Positions 44,251 to 52,939 of a stretch of 64,000 nucleotides of DNA are shown piece after piece. The first letter of the stretch is position 1; each line of letters starts with the position of its first letter. The notes under the pieces are model-generated. The model saw only the letters and a list, made by a program, of their open reading frames with translations. It had not been told where the DNA came from and did no database searches. Source of the stretch: Azophilus sp964638775 (GTDB taxonomy: Bacteria; Pseudomonadota; Gammaproteobacteria; Pseudomonadales; Azotimanducaceae). The DNA lies in contig CAZWZH010000040.1 of the NCBI GenBank assembly GCA_964638775.1, positions 1 to 64,000 on the forward strand, written 5' to 3'. Made by a program: the position numbers and the translations under genes.

Positions 44251-46467
44251 CTATTTCCCCCGCCCGGCCCAGAGAATCGCGTCGACGAAACTCGAAAAGT
44301 CGTCCCGCCAGGGCTGGGCGTCCGACGCCTCCAGCGGGCTCCAGCGCTCGCCCAGGCTTAGGCGCTCCAGCGCCGGTCCGGTTCGAGCGATGGCGACCCA
44401 GCTCGTCGGCGCTCCCCGCGGGTCAATGTCCTCGTCGATGCCGGCCATCAGGCCAACTTTTGCGGTGACTTCCAGGTTTGCCGCGGTCGCCCCGATGGCG
44501 GGGGCCAGGTCGAGGAACCGATTCGAGATGTGAAGCATCAAGATGCCGTTGCCAGCGAGCTTGTCGAGGTAGAGCGACAGTGCTTCCCTGGTGAGCAGAT
44601 GCATGGGGACCGCGTCCGACGAAAAGGCGTCCATGATCAGCAGGTCAAACTGTCCGTCCGGCTCCTTCGCGATCGACAGGCGCGCATCGCCCATCACGAT
44701 GTCGGCTTCGGGATCGTGCGATGCCAACATATTGAAGTAACCGCTTTCCCCCGTCAGCCAGCGGATCATCGGGTCGATTTCGTAATAGCGCCACTCGTCC
44801 GCGGGCTGGCGGTAGTAACTGAGAGCGCCGATGCCGAGCCCCGCCACGCCGACGCGCAGGCCGTCCGGTTGCGACCGCATCTTGTAAATCACTTCGACAA
44901 TCGGACTCGACTCGGTGAAATAGTGTGTGGGGGTGGCCACGCCCTCACGAATCCACTGGCCGCCATGAATCGTCGTGCCATGGACGAGGTTGCGGACAGG
45001 GGGATCCCCGGATTCCGACACCCGGTAAACGCCGAAGAAACTGCGCCCTGTCCAAAGGACGTCTTCCCACCTTGGCGCCCAGACCTGCGTGACCAGAAGC
45101 GCGGCCGTGCAGAGTGCAAACGCCAGGGGTCGAGACTGGCGGGAAAGAACCACCACGGCCAGCAAGGCGCAGATGCCCGCAAATGCAATGCGCGGCAGGG
45201 TCACATCGAACTGCGTGATCAGAGCCCGAATGCCCAGCAACACGGCAGCGATCGACAGGCACAGGATGAGATCGCCGCGGGTGACCAGGCGTGAGGCGTG
45301 CGGCATTAGCGCCGCGGCCAGCACGATCGAGAGCGGGTATTCCAGAACGGAATCGAACAACTGCGGCGCAAGCAGCGCCACAAAGGCTCCGCCGGCCAGA
45401 CCGCCCACCGACAGGAAGAGGTAGAACTCCGTCAGGGCCGCCGGGGCGGGGCGGCGGCGGGCAAGTTCGCCATGGCAGCCAAGCGCGATTGCGAAAAACG
45501 CCAGAAGGTGCAGGGGCAGAATCAAACCCACGGGCTCGCGCCAGGTGAAGAGCGCAGCCAGCAGCACCAGCGCGAATGCCATCGCGCGCGCTGCGACGGC
45601 ATGAGGGATCAGCGGGCGGGTGGCGAAGGCATTGACGAAAGTCAGCAGGTACAGGGCCAGCGGCAGGACCCAGAGCAGCGGCGCCGCGGCGATATCGCTG
45701 GTGATATGGGCGGTGACGCCGAGCAGCATGGCGGAGGGCACGCTGGCGTACAGAACCCACCCGCCGCGTTGCCGCCATGATGGTCGCAACGTCCGCTCCT
45801 CCATGGACTCTGCCGCGGGCACGGATTGCGCCGGCCTTCTCAGGATCATGGCGCCGCAGCCCAGGACGCCCAGGCCAAGCACCGCGAATCCGGCAGCCCA
45901 GGCCAGCGCCTGGGCGCGATTCGTGAACTGGGGCTCGATCAGGAACGGGAATGCCAGCAGAACGGCCACGCTGCCGGCATTGCTGGCGGCATAAAGGAAG
46001 TAAGGGTCCCGCGCGTCGGGGTGGTCTGTCAGGGAAAACCAGCGCTGTATGAGCGGTGCGGTGGCGGCGATGGCGAAAAACGGCGCACCCAGGCAGGCGG
46101 CGAGCAGCGCCAGCAGCCAGAGCGACGGTGAGGCGGCCTCCTCCGGCCGCCAGCCCGCGTCGATGCCCACCGGCAGGAACAGGGCGGCGGCGCCTAGGGT
46201 GGCGGCGTGCACGATGACCTGGATTCCCGGGCCCAGGTACCGTGAGAGAACGTGCGCATAGGCGTAGCCCGCCAGCAGCATCGCCTGGAAGAACACCATG
46301 GCCGTATTCCACACGGACGAAGAGCCGCCGAGCAGCGGCAAGGCCATCTTCGTGAAAAGCGGCTGGATCCAGAAAAGCAGAACCGCACCGGTGAAAACCG
46401 TTGCCGTGAATAGCGCCATCTGCGCCGTTCTGAAGCCGTTGCCGCTGACTGCTGCGCAGCGGTTCAT
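44251..46467 (-). CDS. Spermidine-synthase-like protein fused to a membrane transporter-like domain
   Basis: A protein of about 738 residues with 12 or more membrane helices in its first two thirds (ATVFTGAVLLFWIQPLFTKM, SSSVWNTAMVFFQAMLLAGY). A C-terminal Rossmann aminopropyltransferase-like domain follows, with VGVAGLGIGALSYY, YYEIDPMIRW, IVMGDARLS and FDLLIMDAFSSDAVPMHLLT. This fused architecture is common in bacteria and of uncertain role. It lacks clear evidence for polyamine synthesis. It is the last gene of the minus-strand run after DprE2, separated by 217 bp. The 43-bp repeat at 46499-46541 precedes it. The ATG at 46467 is preferred over an upstream TTG. Confidence 0.82.
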   Translation of the reverse strand: MNRCAAVSGNGFRTAQMALFTATVFTGAVLLFWIQPLFTKMALPLLGGSSSVWNTAMVFFQAMLLAGYAYAHVLSRYLGPGIQVIVHAATLGAAALFLPVGIDAGWRPEEAASPSLWLLALLAACLGAPFFAIAATAPLIQRWFSLTDHPDARDPYFLYAASNAGSVAVLLAFPFLIEPQFTNRAQALAWAAGFAVLGLGVLGCGAMILRRPAQSVPAAESMEERTLRPSWRQRGGWVLYASVPSAMLLGVTAHITSDIAAAPLLWVLPLALYLLTFVNAFATRPLIPHAVAARAMAFALVLLAALFTWREPVGLILPLHLLAFFAIALGCHGELARRRPAPAALTEFYLFLSVGGLAGGAFVALLAPQLFDSVLEYPLSIVLAAALMPHASRLVTRGDLILCLSIAAVLLGIRALITQFDVTLPRIAFAGICALLAVVVLSRQSRPLAFALCTAALLVTQVWAPRWEDVLWTGRSFFGVYRVSESGDPPVRNLVHGTTIHGGQWIREGVATPTHYFTESSPIVEVIYKMRSQPDGLRVGVAGLGIGALSYYRQPADEWRYYEIDPMIRWLTGESGYFNMLASHDPEADIVMGDARLSIAKEPDGQFDLLIMDAFSSDAVPMHLLTREALSLYLDKLAGNGILMLHISNRFLDLAPAIGATAANLEVTAKVGLMAGIDEDIDPRGAPTSWVAIARTGPALERLSLGERWSPLEASDAQPWRDDFSSFVDAILWAGRGK

Positions 46468-46498
46468 TCGTTGTCGCCTGATTCGAAGTAACTGACCC

Positions 46499-46541
46499 GC
46501 ATCCGTCACCAACTGCCTGCCGCGGACGCCGATGCACTCGC
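46499..46541. repeat. 43-bp repeat, copy 1 (upstream of spermidine-synthase-like gene)
   Basis: This copy matches 48765-48807 at 38 of 43 positions (GCATCCGTCACCAAC, then GACGCCGATGCACTCGC). It lies 32-74 bp before the start codon of the spermidine-synthase-like gene, on the leader side. The ends are sharp: flanking sequences do not match. Confidence 0.8.
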
Positions 46542-46684
46542 GACGGAAGTCGGTGAGCGATGCGGGCTTGGGAGGGTGCCGATGAGCCGGCGCAAACCTT
46601 GCCCCAGGACCCGAAGGCGAGTCAAGCGAAGTCTCTGTTCGGCGATGGCCCGACTTGACGGTCCGGAGACAAAGCCCGGCTCGC

Positions 46685-47428
46685 TCAGAGCTTCAGCCGC
46701 TTGAACAGGCTCTCCGGGATGGCTCGAACGGCCAGCATGATGGGGCCCCAGACGCGCCGCACGTAGACCACGTCGCGGCGCTTGCGGATTGCCTCCACCA
46801 CCCTGTCCGCGACTTCCGTCGGACGGGCCGTCAGGTGCGTGGGCAGCGTCATGCCGACTGTCATCCGTGTACGCACGAACCCGGGCTTGACGGTCACCAC
46901 ATGAACACCCGTGCCGGCAAGCCGGCTGCGCAGCCCCGACAGAAACGCGGAAAAGCCGGCCTTGGCAGACCCGTAGACATAGTTCGCGGCGCGTCCCCGT
47001 TCGCCCGCAACCGAGCTGACGCCTACGATGACGCCCGCCCCGCGCTGCTCGAAGCGCTCGCCCAAGGCGCCGAGCAATAGCGCGGGGCCAATATAGTTCG
47101 TGCGCATCACCAGCTCCGCCGCGGCAGGGTTCAATTCGGCTTCCCGCTGGTCGCCCAGCATCCCGGCCACACAAACCGCCACCTCGGGCAGAGGATCGAG
47201 CTCGTCCAACAGGGACGCGCCGGCATCGGCGGCCAGCACGTCGCACGGGTGCACCGACACGTCTGCGCCCCATCGAACCCGGAGGTGGTTCGCTTCCCGC
47301 TCGAGTTGCACGCTGTCCCGGGCGGCGAGTTGCAGCGGGCGCCCCTGCCGTGCCAGGCGCTCGGCGATCGCCCGGCCAATGTCGGACGTGGCCCCGATCA
47401 CCAGTGCGGCGCCGTCGCTGCGGGTCAC
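46685..47428 (-). CDS. dprE2: DprE2-like short-chain dehydrogenase
   Basis: A 247-residue SDR. It has the NAD-binding GATSDIG motif (residues 12-18), an SSVAGE active-site serine region and the YGSAK catalytic pair (NYVYGSAKAGF). PGFVRTRMT follows. In mycobacteria DprE2 reduces the 2-keto intermediate made by DprE1, which together converts polyprenyl-phosphoryl ribose to arabinose. The start overlaps the dprE1 stop by 4 nt, a strong sign that it is the DprE2 partner and not a generic SDR. Confidence 0.85.
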   Translation of the reverse strand: MTRSDGAALVIGATSDIGRAIAERLARQGRPLQLAARDSVQLEREANHLRVRWGADVSVHPCDVLAADAGASLLDELDPLPEVAVCVAGMLGDQREAELNPAAAELVMRTNYIGPALLLGALGERFEQRGAGVIVGVSSVAGERGRAANYVYGSAKAGFSAFLSGLRSRLAGTGVHVVTVKPGFVRTRMTVGMTLPTHLTARPTEVADRVVEAIRKRRDVVYVRRVWGPIMLAVRAIPESLFKRLKL

Positions 47429-48768
47429 AGCGAAAGCCTTTGCGAAAGCGCCGACGAGAATTTCGCCCGAACGCCCGCGGTCGCATTGCGCGCGTCGGCG
47501 AATTCACCGGCTTGGGGATAGCCCTCGCGTATCCGTTGAGGCGCGCACCGGGCATCCTTCGCCAGGTAGATCCGTCCGCCATGCGAGTGGGTGATTTCGT
47601 CGAGCGAGTCAAGCAGGTCCGGCAGGCCGGGACCCACTGGAAAGTCGAGCGCCAGCGTGTGGCCCGCCATCGGAAACGACATCAACCCGTCGCCCTGGGG
47701 CCCAAACTGTTTCAGAACGCCCAGGAACGAAGGCGTTTTTGCCGCCGCCACACGCTGCAGAAGGATTGGAATGGCGGCACCGCTTTCAGACTCAGGTACG
47801 ACACACTGGTATTGGACAAAACCTCGCTGCCCATACAGGCGATTCCACGCCTTTATCCGGTCGAGCGGGTAGAAGAAACGATCCACATGGGTCGTACGGG
47901 AGCCCGCACGGAACCGTCCAAGGCCGTACCGCACCCGATTGAGAAGACTCACGGAAGCCCGGTTGAGCAGAACGGAAGGCGCATCGGCCGGAACGGTGAT
48001 GCTTCGGCCGTTGCACGCCTGCAACGGGTCTGCCGCCAAGCCGGCCGGCAGCGCGGCGCGGGCCATTGGCGCGGCGCGGGAAATCAAGGCGCGGCCGCAT
48101 TTCACGCCCTTGGCGAGGCAGTCCACCCATGCCACGTTGAACGGCCAGTCCCGGCACTCTTCAAGCAAGGACATCGTTTCGTCCAGGCCGGCGGTGGCCA
48201 GGCACTCCTCGCGCACAAAGGCGGTCTCTATCCGCCTCAGCCGAAAACTCGCGGAGAGAATCACTCCCGTCAGGCCCATGCCGCCAAGCGTCGCCCGGAA
48301 CAGGCCGGGGTTTTCCGTTCTGCTGCACGGCCGGGTTTCACCGTCGCCCGTCGCCAGCGTCAGCGACTCCACATGAGCGCCGAACGTTCCGTCGCTTTGA
48401 TGGCTCTTGCCATGCACATCGGCTGCGACCATCCCCCCAACCGTGACGAATCGGGTTCCGGGAACCACGGGCGGATACCATCCTCGTGGCGTAAACGCCG
48501 CCAGGATGTCGGCGAGCAGCACGCCCGCCTCGCAGGCGAGCAGGCCCGTCGATGCGTCGAACGATTGCATTCGGTTCATCGCCAACATGGAAAGCGTAAG
48601 GTCGGGATTGAGCGCGGCATCGCCGTAGGAACGCCCATTGCCGCGCGCGATCAGCGTGCCCCCGCGGTCGACGGCGCCGATAACGTTTCCGAGCCGGTCC
48701 GGTTCTTCCATCCGGCAGTCCAGCACCGGATAGCGGCCCCACCCGGACAGCTTCACCCTGGTCTGCAT
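47425..48768 (-). CDS. dprE1: DprE1-like FAD-dependent epimerase subunit
   Basis: A 447-residue FAD-linked oxidase of the VAO/BBE type. GNGRSYGDAALN (residues 43-54) binds FAD. GTRFVTVGGMVAADVHGKSH (104-123) is the DprE1 signature. YLAKDARCAPQRI near residue 405 includes the conserved Lys. DprE1 oxidises decaprenyl-phosphoryl ribose in the periplasm, and DprE2 completes the epimerisation. The ATG at 48768 lies within the 43-bp repeat copy 2. It is followed directly by dprE2. Confidence 0.88.
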   Translation of the reverse strand: MQTRVKLSGWGRYPVLDCRMEEPDRLGNVIGAVDRGGTLIARGNGRSYGDAALNPDLTLSMLAMNRMQSFDASTGLLACEAGVLLADILAAFTPRGWYPPVVPGTRFVTVGGMVAADVHGKSHQSDGTFGAHVESLTLATGDGETRPCSRTENPGLFRATLGGMGLTGVILSASFRLRRIETAFVREECLATAGLDETMSLLEECRDWPFNVAWVDCLAKGVKCGRALISRAAPMARAALPAGLAADPLQACNGRSITVPADAPSVLLNRASVSLLNRVRYGLGRFRAGSRTTHVDRFFYPLDRIKAWNRLYGQRGFVQYQCVVPESESGAAIPILLQRVAAAKTPSFLGVLKQFGPQGDGLMSFPMAGHTLALDFPVGPGLPDLLDSLDEITHSHGGRIYLAKDARCAPQRIREGYPQAGEFADARNATAGVRAKFSSALSQRLSL

Positions 48769-48807
48769 CCGTCACCAACGTCCTGCTGCAAACGCCGATG
48801 CACTCGC
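48765..48807. repeat. 43-bp repeat, copy 2 (covers the dprE1 start)
   Basis: Matches 46499-46541 at 38 of 43 positions. It includes the dprE1 start codon and the leader up to 18 bp from the UbiA stop codon. The two copies suggest that a leader was duplicated when an extra gene was placed in the cluster. Confidence 0.8.
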
Positions 48808-48824
48808 TTCACGCGGCCGCACTC

Positions 48825-50294
48825 TCACAGGGCAGCCACCAGCACAGCGACGGCCCCGAGCCCGACGAACCAGCCCCTCCAGTCGCGCATCGCGAACACC
48901 ACGGGATCGTCGACTACCCCGCGATTTGCCAGCAACAGCATGCGTCCGAGCGCGTAAATCAGCAAAGGGCAGAGAAACCACAGGTACTCGGGATTGGAAT
49001 AGCGTGCGACAACCTCCGCACTGTGGATGTAGAGCGTGAACACGATCGCCGAAGCGAAGCTGCTGGCCGCGCCGATCGCGATCATGGCGGGCAGATCCTC
49101 GGCCCGGTAGGCGCGCCCGCTGAATGCGGCGGTTCCCGAGGCGCCAAGAGAGCGAAACTCGCCGAGCCGCTTCACGATAGCCAGTGCCAGAAACGTGAAG
49201 ATGCAGAACGACAGGAACCAGGGCGACAGGATGACGGCGGCAACGGCCGCACCGGCGAAAACGCGGATGGTGAACAGCATGGCGAGCGCGATGACATCGA
49301 TAACCGCCCGCCTCTTCAGCCACAGCGAGTAGAGCACGGTGACGGCCATGTAGAGGGCAACGTACCCCGCCGCTTCGGTGGAAAGCGATGCGGCCAGCGC
49401 AAGCCCCCCGATGCCCAGTGACATTGCAATGAAAAGCATGGGGCGCAGGGCAGTCAATCCGGCGGCGATCGGGCGTTTCCGCTTGGTGTCGTGCTGACGG
49501 TCGTGCGGCAGGTCGAACAGGTCATTCAGCACGTACCCCCAGGAAGCGCACGCGGAAAACGCCACAAACAGTGCTCCCGCGGCCAGGTAGAGCGAGATAT
49601 CGTTCACGTGCGCCGCCACCAGCGGTGCGAATACAAGTGTGTTCTTGATCCACTGGCGCGGGCGCAACGCGCGCAGGTAGGCACGCGCCGATCCGCCGGC
49701 GCCGGCGAGAAAGCGGGTGTTGCTGCCCAACTCGCGGAGGTTTCTGGCCAGCCGGGCCGACGGGCCCACGCAGATGGCATGACGGGCGTGTTTCCAGCTT
49801 GCGAGGTCGCTCGTGTCGCTACCAATGTAGTCGAATCCGCCCTGTCCGAACGCATTGAACAGCACTTCGGCTCTGGGTGGCCCACCCTGACCGACACCGC
49901 CGTCGGAGGAGAAGTGGCCGGTAGCCCCAATCGATTCGGCCAGCGGCGCCAATATCCGCGCATCGGAATTAGAGGCCAGCCACACCTGACGGCCTTCGCT
50001 CCGCGCCTCCGCGATTTCATCCATTACCGAAGGGTTTATGGGAAGCGCCTCCGGGTGCGGGGGCTCCAACTCCGCGATTCGCCGTTTCAGCGCCGCGTGG
50101 CCACCGAGGAGCCAGAACGGCAGGAGGAGAACTCGCCAGGGATCGACCGCAAGCACGCGGCAGGCGCCCTCGATCAGCAAATCACCGCACACCGGTGAAC
50201 CATCCACACCGACGACGAGCGGCACGTCGGCGGTTTTTCCCGAATCTCCAGGCGCTTCGCGGCGGAGGCGGGTCATGCGGGCGATGGTCGACAC
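48825..50294 (-). CDS. UbiA-family phosphoribosyltransferase (DPPR-synthase-like) with N-terminal HAD-like domain
   Basis: A 489-residue protein. The N-terminal part (about residues 24-200) has a HAD-like fold (VVGVDGSPVCGDLL; FDYIGSDTSDLASWKHARHA). The canonical nucleophile of DxDGT is Gly29 (GVDGS), so phosphatase activity is doubtful. The C-terminal UbiA domain has the NDLFDLPHDRQHD and KRRAVIDVIAL Asp-rich motifs and nine membrane helices. DPPR synthase of this family joins phosphoribosyl pyrophosphate to polyprenyl phosphate, the first step toward polyprenyl-phosphate arabinose. A HAD domain would suit the following dephosphorylation if it were active. It opens the minus operon leading to dprE1 and dprE2. 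Confidence 0.84.
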   Translation of the reverse strand: MSTIARMTRLRREAPGDSGKTADVPLVVGVDGSPVCGDLLIEGACRVLAVDPWRVLLLPFWLLGGHAALKRRIAELEPPHPEALPINPSVMDEIAEARSEGRQVWLASNSDARILAPLAESIGATGHFSSDGGVGQGGPPRAEVLFNAFGQGGFDYIGSDTSDLASWKHARHAICVGPSARLARNLRELGSNTRFLAGAGGSARAYLRALRPRQWIKNTLVFAPLVAAHVNDISLYLAAGALFVAFSACASWGYVLNDLFDLPHDRQHDTKRKRPIAAGLTALRPMLFIAMSLGIGGLALAASLSTEAAGYVALYMAVTVLYSLWLKRRAVIDVIALAMLFTIRVFAGAAVAAVILSPWFLSFCIFTFLALAIVKRLGEFRSLGASGTAAFSGRAYRAEDLPAMIAIGAASSFASAIVFTLYIHSAEVVARYSNPEYLWFLCPLLIYALGRMLLLANRGVVDDPVVFAMRDWRGWFVGLGAVAVLVAAL

Positions 50295-50346
50295 ACCGTT
50301 ACGCCGGTGCCAACGGGAAATCGCGCGTTATGGAAATCAAGCGTTG

Positions 50347-51105
50347 CTAACGCTTGCCCGATCGCGGTCGAAACATCTTCGCGCGTGGACCCGAGACTAT
50401 GGGCCGATCCGGTTCCTGCCGTGCTTCCCGCGACTTTTCCCGCGACGGATCGCCCGCTTTCACTTCGGCCGGCTCCGGGGGTATTGGCGGAGCCGTGGCA
50501 ATCGGCGGCTCGGGAGTCGGTAGCGGCTCGGGAGTCGGCCGCGGCGCGGGCGCTGGTTGCGGCTCGCGTTGAGGCGGTTGGGGCCGATGCGTCGCGGCCG
50601 CCTCGTTTCGCGCAACCGGCGGCGGTGGTGGGTCCGTGACGGGCCGCGCGACCGGCGGCGGCGCTGGGTCCGTGACGGGCCTGCGCAACTCCCCGCCGAC
50701 CATCCGCAACGCTTCAGACAACCGGTCCTGCGTTTGCCGCACGATCATCCATCCAAAACCCAGGCTCAGGGTATTCTCGGCGATCAGGATGACGATTCCA
50801 TCTTTCCAGTCCGGCATGGCCGCCATGAACTGGTAGGAGTCCGCCTTCGTCACCTGCACTTCCTGCACGAATTCCGCCGGCGCATCGGCCCCGTTCGGCA
50901 GCGACCGCGCGAATTGCTCCACAAGCCTGCCCCGGAACAGGTCGCTGCTCGAGCGCAGAACACTCTGAATCTCCGCGTCTTCAAGCTCCACACCCGACTG
51001 CTGCGCCGCCGCGACCGCAAACCCCCTGCGAACGTCTATCAGAAAACAGCCCAGTACGCCGTCGGTATGTCTAACCACATCGTCGCAGACTTCCTGGAAT
51101 ACCAT
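50347..51105 (-). CDS. Roadblock/LC7-like protein, paralogue 2
   Basis: A 252-residue protein with the same N-terminal domain as the gene at 25187: CDDVVRHTDGVLGCFLIDVR, then VQEVQVTKADSYQFMAAMPD and IVILIAENTLSLGFGWMIV. A long Pro-rich linker with near-repeats (PVTDPAPPPVAR, PVTDPPPPPVAR) and a basic tail (RAKMFRPRSGKR) follow. The start has a strong ribosome-binding site, AGGAGGAGG, 5-6 nt before the ATG. The gene lies 52 bp from the UbiA gene. A scaffold or GTPase-regulator role is inferred from the fold only. Confidence 0.55.
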   Translation of the reverse strand: MVFQEVCDDVVRHTDGVLGCFLIDVRRGFAVAAAQQSGVELEDAEIQSVLRSSSDLFRGRLVEQFARSLPNGADAPAEFVQEVQVTKADSYQFMAAMPDWKDGIVILIAENTLSLGFGWMIVRQTQDRLSEALRMVGGELRRPVTDPAPPPVARPVTDPPPPPVARNEAAATHRPQPPQREPQPAPAPRPTPEPLPTPEPPIATAPPIPPEPAEVKAGDPSREKSREARQEPDRPIVSGPRAKMFRPRSGKR

Positions 51106-51775
51106 TCGCCTCCTCCTGCGGCACTCGCAACCACGTCAGCTTGAACGCACGCGCACCGCTTCCCGTCTCAACGAAAATCAGAACTTGGCATGTTGCCTTT
51201 GATGAGCACAACCGGTCAAGTAGCAGGAAGAGCGCAGTCGAGATACTGGCCGACTTCTCATAAAAATTCTTTATATAGATTAATGGAGTCTTACAGAAGG
51301 CCTGCATGCCAGCCGGACGCTCTCACAGGTCCCGGGAAGCAGCAGGCCCTTCAATTCCAACGACCGTTCGCCTTTCGCCAGCGCAGGTCCGCGCGGATCG
51401 GTCTCTTTCGCCGGATTTTGTTGCGCGCGCGCAACAAATTCGAACGACCGCCGCCGTCAAAACACGGATTTCCGCTTGGCGTGCCGGTGACCGCCCCCCC
51501 AAATAACGACCCGATCTGGCTAAAGCTCGGCGAAGACTCCGGGTTCGAGGAGGGCACGGTGCGCAGAAGGTTCTGGGGAGAGACGAAGTAGGATCACATT
51601 TATGAGAATTACACGTAATATTCCCAATACCTAACGACAAAATAATGAATTTCCGGGTTACCTTGCGCCATAATTGCTCCGATTGTTGGGACCAACCGAA
51701 CCCGGCGATTTCAGGAGGGCGATCTCGGTTGTCATTCGAGGATCGTCAGCATCGAAATGCGGGGGAGGACAGATC
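51106..51775. other. Divergent intergenic region with palindrome and AT-rich patches
   Basis: These 670 bp lie between the roadblock-like gene (minus) and the LuxR gene (plus). Two AT-rich patches (about 51255-51295 and 51595-51660) are likely promoter areas. The palindrome at 51414-51441 lies between them. I see no credible gene. GGGGGAGGAC just before 51776 is the ribosome-binding site of the LuxR gene. Confidence 0.5.
51414..51441. promoter_or_regulatory. 28-bp palindrome sharing its core with the one near parB
   Basis: An inner 22-bp dyad is perfect (TTTGTTGCGCG and CGCGCAACAAA). Beyond one mismatched pair it extends by two more pairs. The 16-bp core TTGTTGCGCGCGCGCA is identical to that of the palindrome at 1417-1446. 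There is no loop or T-tract. It lies in a divergent promoter region, so an operator or nucleoid-protein site is plausible. Confidence 0.6.
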
Positions 51776-52939
51776 ATGTCGTTGTCGATTCGAGACCGCG
51801 TCGACGAAATTGTTGCGCTTTTGCAGGAGGCGCAACTCGACGATTCCGCCTGGCCCGCCGCATCGGCTTTGATCGACGACGCCTGCGGTCTCCGGGGCAA
51901 CGATCTGCTGCTTGCACGCTTTAGGCCCGAGGGGGGGATCGACATTCAACTCCGTTGGCTTCTGCTTCGCGGTGAGGCCATTCCCGAACTCGAGCACGAC
52001 TACGCCGAGAATTACGCGGCGATCGACGAACGTCCCGCCGCGGGTGTTCGGGAGCCATTCGGAAAACTGGTTCACACGAATACCCTGCTGTCCGACCGGA
52101 TACGCCGGAATTCCGCTACCTACAACGAGTACCTCGTTCCCAACGCCGGCGAAAACTGCCTGAACGTGAGGATGCCCGGGGCGGGAGAGTCGCAGATCGC
52201 CTGGTCATTGGTGGGTCCGGGGGGCGGCCATCCGAGCGACTGGTCGAGCCAATGCGTGGACACGATCCGGCAGTTGTTGCCTCACGTGCGCCAGTTCGTC
52301 CGCGTACGACACGCATTGGCCGAGGCCCGTGCCGACGGCATGACCACGGCGGCGCCACTCGACGTGCAGCGCATGGGGACGCTCATCCTGGATCGCCGAG
52401 GTCGGATCATCGAAGCCAACGAACACGCACGTTACCTACTGGCATGCGCGGAAGGCTTGACGACTTCCGGACGTCACCTGATCGCCATTCCGCCGGCAGA
52501 TGCGGATGGTGTAGCCAGGCTGATCGGTGCGGCTTGCGGTGGGCGCCAGGGAGGACCGATGCCGATTCTCCGGCCGTCGCGGCCACCGCTCGTCTTGTAC
52601 GCCAGGCCATTGGAAGCGGCCGGGCCGCCGCCATTGGCGAAGCCGCCATTGGCAAAAAAGTGCGTCGCCAGGGTACTTGTCGCCGAACCGTTTTCGGCTC
52701 CCACCATCGACCCCCGGCGCGTGTCCGCGGCGCTGGGGCTTACGCCGGCACAGGGGCGTGTGGCCGCGGCGCTTGCGGCAGGCAGGACCGCCGCTTCGAT
52801 CGCACACGCGACCCATCGCACGGAAGCCACCGTGAGATGGCACATCCGCGCCGCGCTGAGCCGGCTTGGACTCGCACGGCAGGCGGATCTGGTCCGGGTC
52901 GTACTCCTGACGCCGGGCGTGTCCGAATCCGGCCGGTAG
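51776..52939 (+). CDS. LuxR-family transcriptional regulator
   Basis: A 387-residue protein. The N-terminal part (MSLSIRDRVDEIVALLQEAQ, then a globular domain with ENCLNVRMPGAGESQIAWSL) is like that of many gammaproteobacterial LuxR regulators. A PAS-like segment (GTLILDRRGRIIEANEHARY) precedes the C-terminal helix-turn-helix (LTPAQGRVAAALAAGRTAAS, IAHATHRTEATVRWHIRAAL). The signal it senses is not known. The start at 51776 has a good ribosome-binding site (GGGAGGAC). It precedes the large exported proteins and may regulate them. Confidence 0.85.
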   Translation: MSLSIRDRVDEIVALLQEAQLDDSAWPAASALIDDACGLRGNDLLLARFRPEGGIDIQLRWLLLRGEAIPELEHDYAENYAAIDERPAAGVREPFGKLVHTNTLLSDRIRRNSATYNEYLVPNAGENCLNVRMPGAGESQIAWSLVGPGGGHPSDWSSQCVDTIRQLLPHVRQFVRVRHALAEARADGMTTAAPLDVQRMGTLILDRRGRIIEANEHARYLLACAEGLTTSGRHLIAIPPADADGVARLIGAACGGRQGGPMPILRPSRPPLVLYARPLEAAGPPPLAKPPLAKKCVARVLVAEPFSAPTIDPRRVSAALGLTPAQGRVAAALAAGRTAASIAHATHRTEATVRWHIRAALSRLGLARQADLVRVVLLTPGVSESGR

